Source of the DNA: JBBIOU01 sp037443205 | Lineage (GTDB): Bacteria; Bacteroidota; Bacteroidia; Flavobacteriales_D; UBA2798 | DNA: 64,000 nt | Reading direction: 5' to 3' | Assembly: GCA_037443205.1 (NCBI GenBank) | Contig: JBBIOU010000017.1 | Coordinates: forward strand, 6,793 to 70,792 | Part shown: piece by piece, positions 27,515-35,969 of the stretch | Position numbering within the stretch: the first letter of the stretch is position 1 | Layout: every line of letters begins with the position of its first letter | Made by a program: the position numbers and the translations under genes | Notes under the pieces: generated by a model | Databases searched by the model: none | Told to the model about the DNA's origin: nothing | The model's input: the letters and a program-made list of their open reading frames with translations, nothing else

Positions 27515-28702
27515 TTACTTAATAATTTCAGTAACCTGACCCGCGCCTACGGTACGTCCGCCTTCGCGTATAGCAAAGCGAAGACCTTTATCCATAGCTA
27601 CCGGAACAATAAGGTTAACAGTGATAGTTACGTTATCTCCGGGCATTACCATTTCACGTCCTTCAGGTAACAATATTTCTCCGGTTACGTCTGTAGTACG
27701 GAAATAGAATTGTGGGCGATATTTATTTTGGAAAGGAGTATGGCGACCGCCTTCTTCTTTTTTCAATACATATACTTCGGCTTTAAATTGTGTGTGAGGA
27801 GTTATTGTGCCGGGTTTAGCTATTACCATACCTCTGCGGATTTGATTTTTATCAATACCACGCAACAATAAACCTACATTGTCTCCGGCCTGACCTCTGT
27901 CTAGAAGTTTTCGGAACATTTCAACACCGGTGATGGTTGATTTTAATTTATCTTCTTGCATACCAAGAATTTCTACCTCTTCACCAACGTTTACCACACC
28001 GGTTTCAATACGTCCGGTAGCTACGGTACCGCGCCCGGTAATAGTAAATACGTCTTCAACAGGCATCAAGAAAGGTTTTTCAATATCACGGGGAGGTATT
28101 TCGATATAATTATCTACAGCATCCATTAATTGTTCGATGGTTGCAACCCATTTAGCATCTCCGTTTAATCCGCCAAGTGCCGAACCTCTGATAACCGGAG
28201 TATTATCACCGTCATAACCATAGAATGATAATAGTTCGCGTATTTCCATTTCAACAAGGTCTAATAACTCAGGGTCATCTACCATGTCAACTTTGTTCAT
28301 AAAAACAACGATGCGTGGTACACCTACCTGACGACCTAAAAGGATGTGCTCGCGTGTTTGAGGCATAGGACCGTCTGTAGCGGCAACTACCAGAATGGCA
28401 CCATCCATTTGTGCTGCACCGGTAACCATGTTTTTAACATAGTCAGCGTGTCCGGGGCAATCTACGTGTGCATAGTGGCGGTTAGCCGTTTGATACTCTA
28501 CGTGCGAGGTATTGATTGTAATACCACGCTCTTTCTCTTCCGGAGCGTTGTCAATAGAAGAAAAGTCTCTTTTTTCTGCCAGACCTTTGTTGGCTAATAC
28601 AGCCGTAATGGCTGCTGTTAAAGTTGTTTTTCCGTGGTCAACGTGACCAATTGTACCGATATTTACGTGCGGTTTGGAACGGTCAAATGTTTCCTTTGCC
28701 AT
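27515..28702 (-). CDS. tuf: Elongation factor Tu
   Basis: 395 residues. GTPase motifs: GHVDHGKTT (residues 19-27), the switch-I GITINTSHVEY, DCPGHADYVK and MNKVDM. Domain 2/3 features include RGTVATGRIETG and the C-terminal REGGRTVGAGQVTEI. Delivers aminoacyl-tRNA to the ribosome. It is flanked by four tRNA genes upstream and tRNA-Trp downstream. Only one tuf gene is in the window; whether a second exists elsewhere cannot be told. Confidence 0.99.
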   Translation of the reverse strand: MAKETFDRSKPHVNIGTIGHVDHGKTTLTAAITAVLANKGLAEKRDFSSIDNAPEEKERGITINTSHVEYQTANRHYAHVDCPGHADYVKNMVTGAAQMDGAILVVAATDGPMPQTREHILLGRQVGVPRIVVFMNKVDMVDDPELLDLVEMEIRELLSFYGYDGDNTPVIRGSALGGLNGDAKWVATIEQLMDAVDNYIEIPPRDIEKPFLMPVEDVFTITGRGTVATGRIETGVVNVGEEVEILGMQEDKLKSTITGVEMFRKLLDRGQAGDNVGLLLRGIDKNQIRRGMVIAKPGTITPHTQFKAEVYVLKKEEGGRHTPFQNKYRPQFYFRTTDVTGEILLPEGREMVMPGDNVTITVNLIVPVAMDKGLRFAIREGGRTVGAGQVTEIIK

Positions 28703-28855
28703 AATCCTTTGTTTTGTTTGTGGTTTATATTAGTTTTAGTTTTTTGCTTATTTTTTAACGAACTTTTGCACCGGGTGCTACTTGTTCTCCCACCGGGCTT
28801 TACAGGCTGCAAAGAACGTGTGTGTTTGTGCCTGGTTTCCCTAATTGAGTTGTAG

Positions 28856-28927
<72 letters not shown>

Positions 28928-29135
28928 TTGTTTATGTGTTCAACTTCCTGTTTTATGCAGCAGAAAGTTCCACAACAGCTTATTGTTTGTATGCATTGTT
29001 TTGCGAATTGCAATGACTTATTAGTGCCTGCCTCGAAAATAATGCATCGGCTTTGTAAAAAAGCAATCAATCAATATAATTCAATTTAGCGCATCAAAAA
29101 ATCAGTAAATTGAATTATCTATTTCAAAAAACAAG

Positions 29136-29208
29136 AGCGGGAGACGAGGCTCGAACCCGCGACCCTCAGCTTGGAAGGCTGATGCTCTACCAACTGAGCT
29201 ACTCCCGC
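29136..29208 (-). tRNA. tRNA-Gly (TCC)
   Basis: 73 nt. Acceptor GCGGGAG/CTCCCGC, anticodon loop CTTCCAA with TCC, T arm GGGTTCGAGCCTC. Third of the four-tRNA run before tuf. Confidence 0.97.
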
Positions 29209-29306
29209 GTTATATTTTTTATCATCATAAGGGCAATATTTTATGTACCGGCATTTTTAATTACCGCTTACTGCCCTGGAAGACGATTGGTTTCTAAAAA
29301 ATGTTG

Positions 29307-29389
29307 TGGGGACAGATGGATTCGAACCACCGAAGGCATAAGCCAGCAGATTTACAGTCTGCCCCATTTGGCCACTCTGGTATATCCCC
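29307..29389 (-). tRNA. tRNA-Tyr (GTA)
   Basis: 83 nt, class II with a long variable arm (TGGCTTATGCC). Acceptor GGGGATA/TGTCCCC with one G-T pair, anticodon loop CTGTAAA with GTA, T arm GGTTCGAATCC. Confidence 0.97.
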
Positions 29390-29400
29390 AACTTAAGAAG

Positions 29401-29473
29401 AGCCGGGGAAGGGACTCGAACCCCCGACCAGCTGATTACAAATCAGCTGCTCTACCAGCTGAGCTACCCCGGC
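29401..29473 (-). tRNA. tRNA-Thr (TGT)
   Basis: 73 nt. Acceptor GCCGGGG/CCCCGGC, D arm TAGCTCAGCTGGTAGAGC, anticodon loop TTTGTAA with TGT, T arm GGGTTCGAGTCCC. First gene of the tRNA-tuf-secE-rpoBC cluster. Confidence 0.97.
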
Positions 29474-29546
29474 CTTTCGCTCTCTTTCCTTAGAAAATCA
29501 ACAAATACAATAAAAAAAGAACGCGTTTTTCTTTGAAAAGGGAGTG

Positions 29547-29577
29547 CAAATGTATGAAACATTTAAATAATAACAAA
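29547..29577 (-). promoter_or_regulatory. Consensus Bacteroidota promoter of the tRNA-tuf-rpoBC cluster
   Basis: The minus strand reads TTTG (29577-29574), exactly 19 nt, then TACATTTG (29554-29547): a full match to the Bacteroidota housekeeping consensus TTTG-N19-TAnnTTTG. Transcription would begin near 29541, about 70 nt before the first tRNA. Confidence 0.8.
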
Positions 29578-29720
29578 AAATGTTACTTTTTTTTAAGCTT
29601 AATAACTCTGCTTATTTTTCACCGTAAAACGAGTGTTTAACATTTTGTTATAATTTCTTATAAATAGTAGTGTTTTTTAATGCAAGATATTCTGAGCAAT
29701 ACTATAACTAGATTTCTTAA

Positions 29721-29780
29721 TCCCACATTACGCATTAGCATGCGTAATGCTCGCCTGATGGCGGATAACCCCAATCCCCC
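29721..29780 (-). repeat. Dispersed palindromic repeat, copy 3 (partial)
   Basis: About 60 bp nearly identical to the corresponding half of copy 2 (TCCCACATTACGCATTAG, GCCTGATGGCGGATAACC), in the same orientation. It then diverges at a run of nine C. The TCCGCC/GGCGGA palindrome half is missing. Together with the tRNA-cluster promoter and the box at 29845 it accounts for the 383-bp gap 29474-29856. Confidence 0.75.
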
Positions 29781-29844
29781 CCCCTTTGCCAAAGCACTCA
29801 GATTAGACTTCGGTTTTTTTCAGTACTGATATGAAATTTGGGGT

Positions 29845-29852
29845 TATCTTTG
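29845..29852 (+). promoter_or_regulatory. -7 box TATCTTTG almost at the methyltransferase start codon
   Basis: A match to TAnnTTTG ending only 4 nt before the ATG at 29857, so transcription would start at or next to the start codon. No TTTG is found at 19-nt spacing. It suggests a leaderless or near-leaderless mRNA, or a start further downstream. Confidence 0.45.
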
Positions 29853-29856
29853 AAGC

Positions 29857-30729
29857 ATGCTATTACTCTCACCTGAAAATTTTAAAGATTACGAATTGAT
29901 TGATTGTGGTAATTTTGAAAAACTCGAACGCTTTGGAAATACCATTACCATTCGTCCGGAACCTCAAGCCTTATGGAACAGATCGCTTACTGAAAAGGAG
30001 TGGATGAATAAAGCCCATGTTAAATTTATACAAAAAAGCAGTTCGAGCGGTATTTGGCAAAAAATTAAAAAAACAGATGAGCGATGGAAAATCACATATA
30101 AACTGAGTGATTCGTATAATTTAACTTTACGTTTGGGATTAACTTCTTTTAAACACGTAGGTGTTTTTCCGGAGCAAGCTGTTAATTGGCGTTATATTTA
30201 CGATAATCTAAAATTGATTAATTTACCTGCTCCCCGCTTTTTAAATCTGTTTGCTTATACAGGAGCGGCATCTATTGCTGCAAAAGCTGCAGGCGCTGAT
30301 GTAGTTCATGTAGATTCCATAAAGCAGGTAATCAATTGGGCCAAAGAAAATATGGAACATTCTGCGTTAAACAATATTCGTTGGGTAATAGAAGATGCTG
30401 TAAAATTCGTTAAAAGAGAACTAAAAAGGGGGCATACTTATCATGGAATAATTTTAGATCCTCCTGCATGGGGGCATGGACCCAATGGCGAAAAATGGAA
30501 GCTGGAAGATAATATTAATGACTTGATAGCGGATGTTTTGAATTTATTATGTCCTGAAAAACATTTTTTGATATTGAATACTTATTCATTAGGGTATTCG
30601 GCTTTAATCAACGAAAATTTACTGAAAAAATTTGCCGGAAACAAACTGGAAAGCGGTGAGTTGTTCTTACCTTCTGCCGGGGGGCATAAATTACCGCTGG
30701 GTGTTTTTGGCAGATTTAAAAACTTTTGA
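29857..30729 (+). CDS. Class I SAM-dependent rRNA methyltransferase (RlmI-like)
   Basis: 290 residues of the COG1092 methyltransferase family. The SAM-binding motif I is FLNLFAYTGAASIAAKAAGA (about residues 128-147), followed by an acidic VVHVDS end of strand 2 and the catalytic-site motif IILDPPAWGHGP (DPPAW near 202). The N-terminal PUA domain of E. coli RlmI is absent; the first 110 residues are the shorter beta-rich region usual in Bacteroidota members. Probably methylates a base in rRNA; the target is not inferable. The stop overlaps the following ATG by one base (TGATG), so it is coupled to the FAD oxidoreductase. Confidence 0.85.
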   Translation: MLLLSPENFKDYELIDCGNFEKLERFGNTITIRPEPQALWNRSLTEKEWMNKAHVKFIQKSSSSGIWQKIKKTDERWKITYKLSDSYNLTLRLGLTSFKHVGVFPEQAVNWRYIYDNLKLINLPAPRFLNLFAYTGAASIAAKAAGADVVHVDSIKQVINWAKENMEHSALNNIRWVIEDAVKFVKRELKRGHTYHGIILDPPAWGHGPNGEKWKLEDNINDLIADVLNLLCPEKHFLILNTYSLGYSALINENLLKKFAGNKLESGELFLPSAGGHKLPLGVFGRFKNF

Positions 30730-31778
30730 TGTTGCCTTACGATTATATAATTGTGGGTGGTGGTTTGGCCGGTATTACTTTATCTTATAAACTCCATCAA
30801 CTAAAAAAAAGAATAATATTGTTTTCGGTTGATGAACAGGGTCAAGCCTCAAAAGTAGCCTCAGGTATTGCTAATCCGATTGTTTTAAAAACACTTAATA
30901 AAGTATGGAATGCCGAAATATTGATGGATGTTGCAAAAAATTATTACCGGCAAACCGAAATTGAACTGGGACAAAAAATATTTCATGACTTAGAAATTAT
31001 CCGTTTGTTTAACTCAAATTACGATTACAACGAATGGATGGTAAAATCTACAGACGAATATTTAAAAAAATATCTTTTTACCTGTGAAAACTTTAGGCTA
31101 CATAATATCATCCATGATTTTGGTTGTGGAGTATTGAAAAATTGTTTTTGGTTAGATACTAAAAAATATATTTCTTTAATTGAAAAAATACTACAGGAAA
31201 ATGATATTTTAAGGAAGCAAAAATTAGAGTACAAATACTTAAAAGTAAATGATAATTTGATACAATATACCGATGTTTGTGCCAAGCGTATTGTTTTTTG
31301 CGAGGGAGCATTTGCCTTAAACAACCCCTATTTCCCAAAAAAAATATTAAAGCCGGTTAAGGGCGAAGAATTAACACTAAAGGTGGCATTAAACACAAAT
31401 TTTGCCATAAAAAAGCAACTAATGATTTTACCCATAGATCATCAACACATTAAAATCGGTTCCAATTATCAGTGGGATTACACGCATCACTTACCCGAAA
31501 GTACAGTAACCCAAAAGTTTATTAACGAATTAAAAAAAATAATTAAAACCGATGAAGATTTTACAATCACTAATCATGAAGCAGGAATAAGACCGGCCTC
31601 TAGAGACAGGAAACCCATTGTTGGCAAACACCCGGAATATAACAACCTGTATTTTTTAAATGGTCTGGGCACAAGAGGTGTTATGCTTGCCCCCTATCTG
31701 TCAGAACTTTTAATTAATTATTTTGAAAACGGAACAACGATAAACGAAGAAATAAATGTAAATAGAATCTATCAGTAG
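30729..31778 (+). CDS. FAD-dependent oxidoreductase (DAO family)
   Basis: 349 residues from the ATG at 30729; a TTG three bases upstream is a less likely start. The N-terminal dinucleotide-binding motif DYIIVGGGLAGITLSYKL (residues 5-22) is followed by an SKVASGIANP segment. The C-terminal ITNHEAGIRPASRDRKPIVG and LNGLGTRGVMLAP are FAD contacts typical of D-amino-acid-oxidase/glycine-oxidase and MnmC C-domain folds. Substrate unknown. Coupled to the upstream methyltransferase, a pairing that recalls the methyltransferase-oxidase logic of MnmC, although the methylase here is of a different family. Confidence 0.8.
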   Translation: MLPYDYIIVGGGLAGITLSYKLHQLKKRIILFSVDEQGQASKVASGIANPIVLKTLNKVWNAEILMDVAKNYYRQTEIELGQKIFHDLEIIRLFNSNYDYNEWMVKSTDEYLKKYLFTCENFRLHNIIHDFGCGVLKNCFWLDTKKYISLIEKILQENDILRKQKLEYKYLKVNDNLIQYTDVCAKRIVFCEGAFALNNPYFPKKILKPVKGEELTLKVALNTNFAIKKQLMILPIDHQHIKIGSNYQWDYTHHLPESTVTQKFINELKKIIKTDEDFTITNHEAGIRPASRDRKPIVGKHPEYNNLYFLNGLGTRGVMLAPYLSELLINYFENGTTINEEINVNRIYQ

Positions 31779-31790
31779 TATAAAAAATAT

Positions 31791-31798
31791 TATCTTTC
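31791..31798 (+). promoter_or_regulatory. Possible -7 box TATCTTTC before cobB
   Basis: One base off TAnnTTTG, 8 nt before the cobB ATG and downstream of the previous gene's stop. The same short-leader geometry as at 29845. No good -33 box. Confidence 0.3.
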
Positions 31799-31806
31799 GT
31801 GCCGAA

Positions 31807-32514
31807 ATGAGAAATAAAAAAAAATTAGTTGTATTCTCCGGGGCAGGTATCAGTGCTGAAAGTGGTTTAAAAACTTTCCGTGATTCAGATGGATTGTGGG
31901 AAGAATATGACGTGATGGAAGTTGCTACGCCACAAGCCTGGGCAAAAAATTACCAACTTGTATTAGAATTTTACAACAAAAGAAGAAAACAAATAATACA
32001 TGCTGAACCCAATGCAGCCCATCATGCCATAGTAAGGCTTGAAAAGTATTTTGACGTAACCGTAATTACTCAAAACATTGATGATTTACACCAACGCGCA
32101 GGTTCTAAAAACATCTTGCATTTACATGGCAACATTCGTTTTGCCCGTAGTACTAATCCTAAAGATAATAAACTGTATCCGATTAAGGGGGAAGAACTTA
32201 ATCCGGGGGACTTGTGTCCGTCAGGTTTTCAATTAAGACCACATGTAGTTTGGTTTGGCGAGGCAGTGCCCAATATGCCGCAAGCCGAAAAAATAGTCAA
32301 AAATGCAGATATTCTGATTATAGCAGGTACTTCTTTAACTGTATATCCGGCAGCAGGATTAATATTTGCAGCACCCGATAATTGCAATAAGTATATTATT
32401 GACCCAAATGATGTAAAAATTGCCGAATTAAAAAAACTTACTCACATCAGAGAAAAAGCAAGCATTGGGTTACCCAAACTGGCGGATGAATTGTTATTAA
32501 AAATCGTATCGTAA
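31807..32514 (+). CDS. cobB: NAD-dependent protein deacylase, sirtuin family
   Basis: 235 residues. NAD-binding GAGISAESGLKTFRDSDGLW (residues 12-31), the TQNIDDLHQRAG motif with catalytic His in LHLHGNI, and RPHVVWFGEAVP. A Y-N-K-R-R segment (residues 57-61) resembles the Tyr/Arg pair of class III (SIRT5/CobB-like) enzymes that remove succinyl or malonyl groups. The usual pair of CxxC zinc motifs is missing; only one Cys (LCPSG) lies in that region, so this is a zinc-less small sirtuin. Removes acyl groups from lysines using NAD in the cytoplasm. Confidence 0.92.
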   Translation: MRNKKKLVVFSGAGISAESGLKTFRDSDGLWEEYDVMEVATPQAWAKNYQLVLEFYNKRRKQIIHAEPNAAHHAIVRLEKYFDVTVITQNIDDLHQRAGSKNILHLHGNIRFARSTNPKDNKLYPIKGEELNPGDLCPSGFQLRPHVVWFGEAVPNMPQAEKIVKNADILIIAGTSLTVYPAAGLIFAAPDNCNKYIIDPNDVKIAELKKLTHIREKASIGLPKLADELLLKIVS

Positions 32515-32515
32515 G

Positions 32516-33259
32516 TTATCGGGCTACTATCAGTCTTCTTGTTAAGATTGCTTTATTATCAATCCACAACGAATAGAAATATACACCGTTATTAAATTTA
32601 GACAAATCTACGTTTAAACTTCCCTCCATATTATTAATAGAGCTTTCAAAAACCTTATTACCTATCATATCATAAATAACTAAAAGCTTGGGGTAAGAAG
32701 ATGGTATATTAAAATTTATTTTGGTAAAATGAGTAGCCGGGTTAGGATACAATTCAAACTTAATATCGTTTTTATCTATGGTATTTACAGAAACAGCAAA
32801 ATTAAATACTATATCAACATAAACAGAATCATTTGCATCGGCAGTATTAAACCAAACGTAACGGAAAGTGTGGGTACCAGGATTTCCCTGAGGTTTAACA
32901 TGGGCCCCAAAATAAGTAACCGAATCGCCCGGATTAATCTGATTAAATACAGGTGGATGTGTAACCAGCCATTGTGCACCCGAATTAATGTCATTAAGAC
33001 ACAGTTCCCAGCAAAAGTAATTTTTTGAGCCGGCTACATAAGACAATTCATATCTTTTGACATTGAGTAACACCGGATTAGAAGTATTATTAAACACATT
33101 AAACTTTTGATCAACATCTAAATCAGAAGCATTGGCATTTACCGTTACTGTTTGCCCGTTAACAATTTGTCCGGCAGATGTTTTAATCAAATAATTTTGC
33201 GCGAATATATAATTGTGAACAACTACCAAAAAACAAGTAAATATGTAATATTTTTTCAT
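32516..33259 (-). CDS. Secreted protein with T9SS type A sorting domain
   Basis: 247 residues from the ATG at 33259, chosen because the signal peptide (KKYYIFTCFLVVVHNYIFAQ) starts there; an ATG ten codons upstream adds a non-signal stretch. The middle region (about 25-165) is an Ig-like beta domain of unknown function with two Cys (FCWELC). The end is a type A sorting domain: LYPNPATHFTKINF, LLVIYDMIGNKVF, YFYSLWIDNKAI. Exported by Sec and then T9SS to the cell surface or medium. Gene ends 2 bp from convergent cobB. Confidence 0.85.
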   Translation of the reverse strand: MKKYYIFTCFLVVVHNYIFAQNYLIKTSAGQIVNGQTVTVNANASDLDVDQKFNVFNNTSNPVLLNVKRYELSYVAGSKNYFCWELCLNDINSGAQWLVTHPPVFNQINPGDSVTYFGAHVKPQGNPGTHTFRYVWFNTADANDSVYVDIVFNFAVSVNTIDKNDIKFELYPNPATHFTKINFNIPSSYPKLLVIYDMIGNKVFESSINNMEGSLNVDLSKFNNGVYFYSLWIDNKAILTRRLIVAR

Positions 33260-33276
33260 AGCATTAAATTTCTTTA

Positions 33277-33307
33277 CAAATATATGCAATAATTCTTACA
33301 TTGCACA
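33277..33307 (-). promoter_or_regulatory. Candidate promoter of the T9SS cargo gene
   Basis: Minus strand TGTG (33307-33304), 19 nt, TATATTTG (33284-33277). The -7 box matches TAnnTTTG, the -33 box matches three of four bases, and the spacing is ideal. The start codon at 33259 follows 17 nt after the box. Confidence 0.55.
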
Positions 33308-33468
33308 TACTATTCAATATTACTTAACTTATGCATCGGTGCAAATTATATAGAAATGCTATAAAATATTACGGATTAGCACAATAATAGAATTGATTTT
33401 ATTGTAAAAGTCGTTTTAGGAATACTATAATAAATTGAGTTTTACTAATCACATACTTAAATATTTTT

Positions 33469-33476
33469 TAGATTTG
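33469..33476 (+). promoter_or_regulatory. -7 box TAGATTTG before the Omp28-like T9SS gene
   Basis: Exact TAnnTTTG match, 18 nt before the chosen ATG at 33495. It lies downstream of the alternative ATG at 33435 and so supports the later start. No clear -33 box. Confidence 0.4.
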
Positions 33477-33494
33477 GTAAAAATTATAAGAATT

Positions 33495-35393
33495 ATGAGA
33501 AAAACATTTTTACTATTTTCAGCGGTTATATTTGGCACTTACGCCTATTCGCAATCGCAAAGACTGGTACTGGTAGAGGCTTTTTCTAATGCCTCATGCG
33601 GGCCCTGTGCCTCGCAAAACCCGGCTCTAAACAACACTTTAGCTACTCTAACTACCGATACGGTTGTATCTGTAAAATACCAAACCAATTGGCCCGGAGT
33701 TGATCCTATGAATGCTCAAAATCCCAGTGAAGTAGCTTCCCGGGTTACTTATTATAACGTAACCGGTGTACCTACACGTAAATTAGACGGTAATCAAGGC
33801 GGCTCAATTACTACTACAACCGTTAAAAACCGTTACAACGTGTCTTCTCCGTTTACTATCTCGGTAAACCACTCATTTTATAATGCGCTATACGACACCG
33901 TTTTTATTACAGTTACAGTTACAGCTTCACAAAATTTTAATTCAGCCAATACGCTTAAGTTACATACAGCCATAGTTGAGAAAGAAATTAATTTCTCCTC
34001 GCCTCCGGGCAGCAATGGTGAAACCAACTTTTACAGTGTAATGCGTAAAATGCTACCCGACCAAAACGGTACCACTTTACCACAAAACTGGACAAACGGA
34101 CAAATGCAAACCGTTAATTTTACTGCTAAAGTACCTTGGTATATTTATAATTTAAACCAATTTGCAGTAGTTGCATTTATACAAAACAACACCACACAAG
34201 AAGTGCATCAGGCAGGTTACAGCGCTCCTTTAACTCCTGCTCTGCCCACCAACCTTGATGCCGCATTAAATCCCTTTACTAATTTACCGTTTATAACCTG
34301 TGGCACTTCAATCAACCCCAACGTAGTTTTAAGAAATAACGGCTCGAGTACCTTAACAAGTGTAAAAATTTACTACAAAATAGATAATGACCCCGAACAA
34401 ATTTATAACTGGACGGGCAACTTAGCTCCTGCACAAACAACCAATGTTAGTATCGGGCCACTTAGCGGTTTAACACCGGGTAGTCATAAATTAACGGTTT
34501 ATACAGCCGAGCCCAATGCCGGTGTAGATTATGCCCCCAACAACAATTACAGAACAGCTAATTTTATGATTGTTGGAACTCCCACCAATACACCTTTTAG
34601 TGATGGCTTTGAATCCTATACAGTTAGTACCTTCCCTCCGAGTGGCTGGGGAATTGATAATCCTAATGACGATTTAACCTGGTCTTTAACAACTTCTGCC
34701 GGTGGTTTTGGTAATTCTTCAAAAAGTGCTCGTTTATTATTTTACAGCATAGCTGCCGGAAGAGAAGACTACCTGTATTTGCCTGCATACGATTTATCAA
34801 CCGCTCCGTCTAACCTTGATTTAAAATTTGACGTAGCCTATGCACAATACCAAACCGAAAACGACCGGCTAAGAGTAGATATCTCTACCAACTGCGGTGC
34901 TAACTGGACAACCCTTTACAACAAAGCCGGCAGCACGCTTTCTACAGCTCCTGCTACAACATCAAACTTTGTTCCCACAGCATCACAATGGAGAGCAGAA
35001 ACCGTAAACCTAAACACCTATGTGGGTCAACCCAACGTATTGATCCGCTTTAGAGGTACAAGTGCTTACGGAAATAATTTATACATTGATAACATTAACA
35101 TCAGTGCCAGCGTTAATGTTAACGAAAGCCAATTAGAAACCCTCGTTAATGTATATCCTAATCCATTTACCGATAACACCAATATTTCTTTACAATTAGC
35201 CTCGAACGAAACAGTTGATGTATTTGTTTATAACAATCTTGGTCAGTTGGTATATACTGAATCCAAAGGCCAGCTTTCCGCAGGCAATCACAACCTGAAT
35301 TTGCATTTAAACTATCTGGATGCCGGTGTATATCTGGTAAATGTAAAAATCGGAAACACCACAGTAACCAAAAAAATTACTTTAGTTAAATAA
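33495..35393 (+). CDS. Omp28-related T9SS type A cargo protein with thioredoxin-like CxxC
   Basis: 632 residues from the ATG at 33495, where a signal peptide begins (RKTFLLFSAVIFGTYAYS). Residues about 23-240 are an Omp28/thioredoxin-like domain with VEAFSNASCGPCASQNPALN (CGPC). Then come a CARDB-like Ig domain (NVVLRNNGSSTLTSVKIYY), a MAM/choice-of-anchor type beta-sandwich (FSDGFESYTVSTFPPSGWGI) and a C-terminal type A sorting domain (NVYPNPFTDNTNISLQLASN, then VYLVNVKIGN). Probably surface-displayed. A terminator follows. The next genes continue the redox theme (TlpA, Omp28). Confidence 0.85.
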   Translation: MRKTFLLFSAVIFGTYAYSQSQRLVLVEAFSNASCGPCASQNPALNNTLATLTTDTVVSVKYQTNWPGVDPMNAQNPSEVASRVTYYNVTGVPTRKLDGNQGGSITTTTVKNRYNVSSPFTISVNHSFYNALYDTVFITVTVTASQNFNSANTLKLHTAIVEKEINFSSPPGSNGETNFYSVMRKMLPDQNGTTLPQNWTNGQMQTVNFTAKVPWYIYNLNQFAVVAFIQNNTTQEVHQAGYSAPLTPALPTNLDAALNPFTNLPFITCGTSINPNVVLRNNGSSTLTSVKIYYKIDNDPEQIYNWTGNLAPAQTTNVSIGPLSGLTPGSHKLTVYTAEPNAGVDYAPNNNYRTANFMIVGTPTNTPFSDGFESYTVSTFPPSGWGIDNPNDDLTWSLTTSAGGFGNSSKSARLLFYSIAAGREDYLYLPAYDLSTAPSNLDLKFDVAYAQYQTENDRLRVDISTNCGANWTTLYNKAGSTLSTAPATTSNFVPTASQWRAETVNLNTYVGQPNVLIRFRGTSAYGNNLYIDNINISASVNVNESQLETLVNVYPNPFTDNTNISLQLASNETVDVFVYNNLGQLVYTESKGQLSAGNHNLNLHLNYLDAGVYLVNVKIGNTTVTKKITLVK

Positions 35394-35408
35394 ATATATT
35401 TATTACTT

Positions 35409-35452
35409 CAACAACAGCTTGGTGCGATATTTGCCCAAGCTGTTGTTGTTTA
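35409..35452 (+). terminator. Strong Rho-independent terminator
   Basis: Perfect 14-bp stem CAACAACAGCTTGG / CCAAGCTGTTGTTG with a 12-nt loop, followed by TTTAAT. It lies 16 nt after the T9SS gene stop and separates it from the TlpA-DUF6029-Omp28 set. Confidence 0.8.
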
Positions 35453-35468
35453 ATATAATTAATTGCAT

Positions 35469-35960
35469 ATGAAAAGAAATTTTTGCATTTTACTTGCTCT
35501 CAGTTTGATGGCATTTACATTAAGAGGAGATTACAAAATACCATCAGCCATAGTAAAAACCCTTGATGGTAAACAGTTTAATACTGCAGAATTAAGTAAC
35601 GATGGCAAACCCATAGTTATTAGTTTTTGGGCTACCTGGTGTGCGCCCTGCAAAAAAGAATTAGATAATATTTCGGAAGTTTATGAAGAATGGCAAAAAG
35701 AAACAGGAGTTAAATTAGTAGCTATCAGTATAGACGATACCCGAAATGCAGCAAAAGTAGCTCCTACAGTTAAAGCTAAAGGTTGGCCCTTTGAAATTTA
35801 CATTGACGCAAACCAGGATTTTAAAAGAGCCATGAATGTAAATAATGTACCTCACACCTTTTTAGTTGACGGTAAAGGACATATTGTTTGGGATCATAAC
35901 AATTATTCGGAAGGAGACGAAAATGAACTTTTTGAAAAAATAAAATCTATCGCAAAATAA
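35469..35960 (+). CDS. TlpA-like periplasmic thioredoxin
   Basis: 163 residues from the ATG at 35469 (a TTG two codons upstream is unlikely). Signal or anchor sequence KRNFCILLALSLMAFTL, then a TlpA/ResA fold with ISFWATWCAPCKKELDNI (CAPC near residues 57-60) and the cis-proline VPHTFLVDGKG. Acts as a thiol-disulfide oxidoreductase in the periplasm, probably reductive. It precedes DUF6029 by 9 bp and an Omp28 lipoprotein with its own CxxC, suggesting they share a redox or maturation task. Confidence 0.9.
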   Translation: MKRNFCILLALSLMAFTLRGDYKIPSAIVKTLDGKQFNTAELSNDGKPIVISFWATWCAPCKKELDNISEVYEEWQKETGVKLVAISIDDTRNAAKVAPTVKAKGWPFEIYIDANQDFKRAMNVNNVPHTFLVDGKGHIVWDHNNYSEGDENELFEKIKSIAK

Positions 35961-35969
35961 ACTGACTGC

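Noticed and set aside
28703..28855. Separate promoter for tuf
   Set aside because: No TAnnTTTG box on the minus strand in the 153-bp gap between tRNA-Thr(GGT) and tuf, so tuf is taken to depend on the promoter at 29547-29577.
29110..29493. 127-codon plus-strand ORF across tRNA genes
   Set aside because: Reads through three tRNA genes on the other strand; typical spurious ORF with GDEARTRDP-like tRNA translations.
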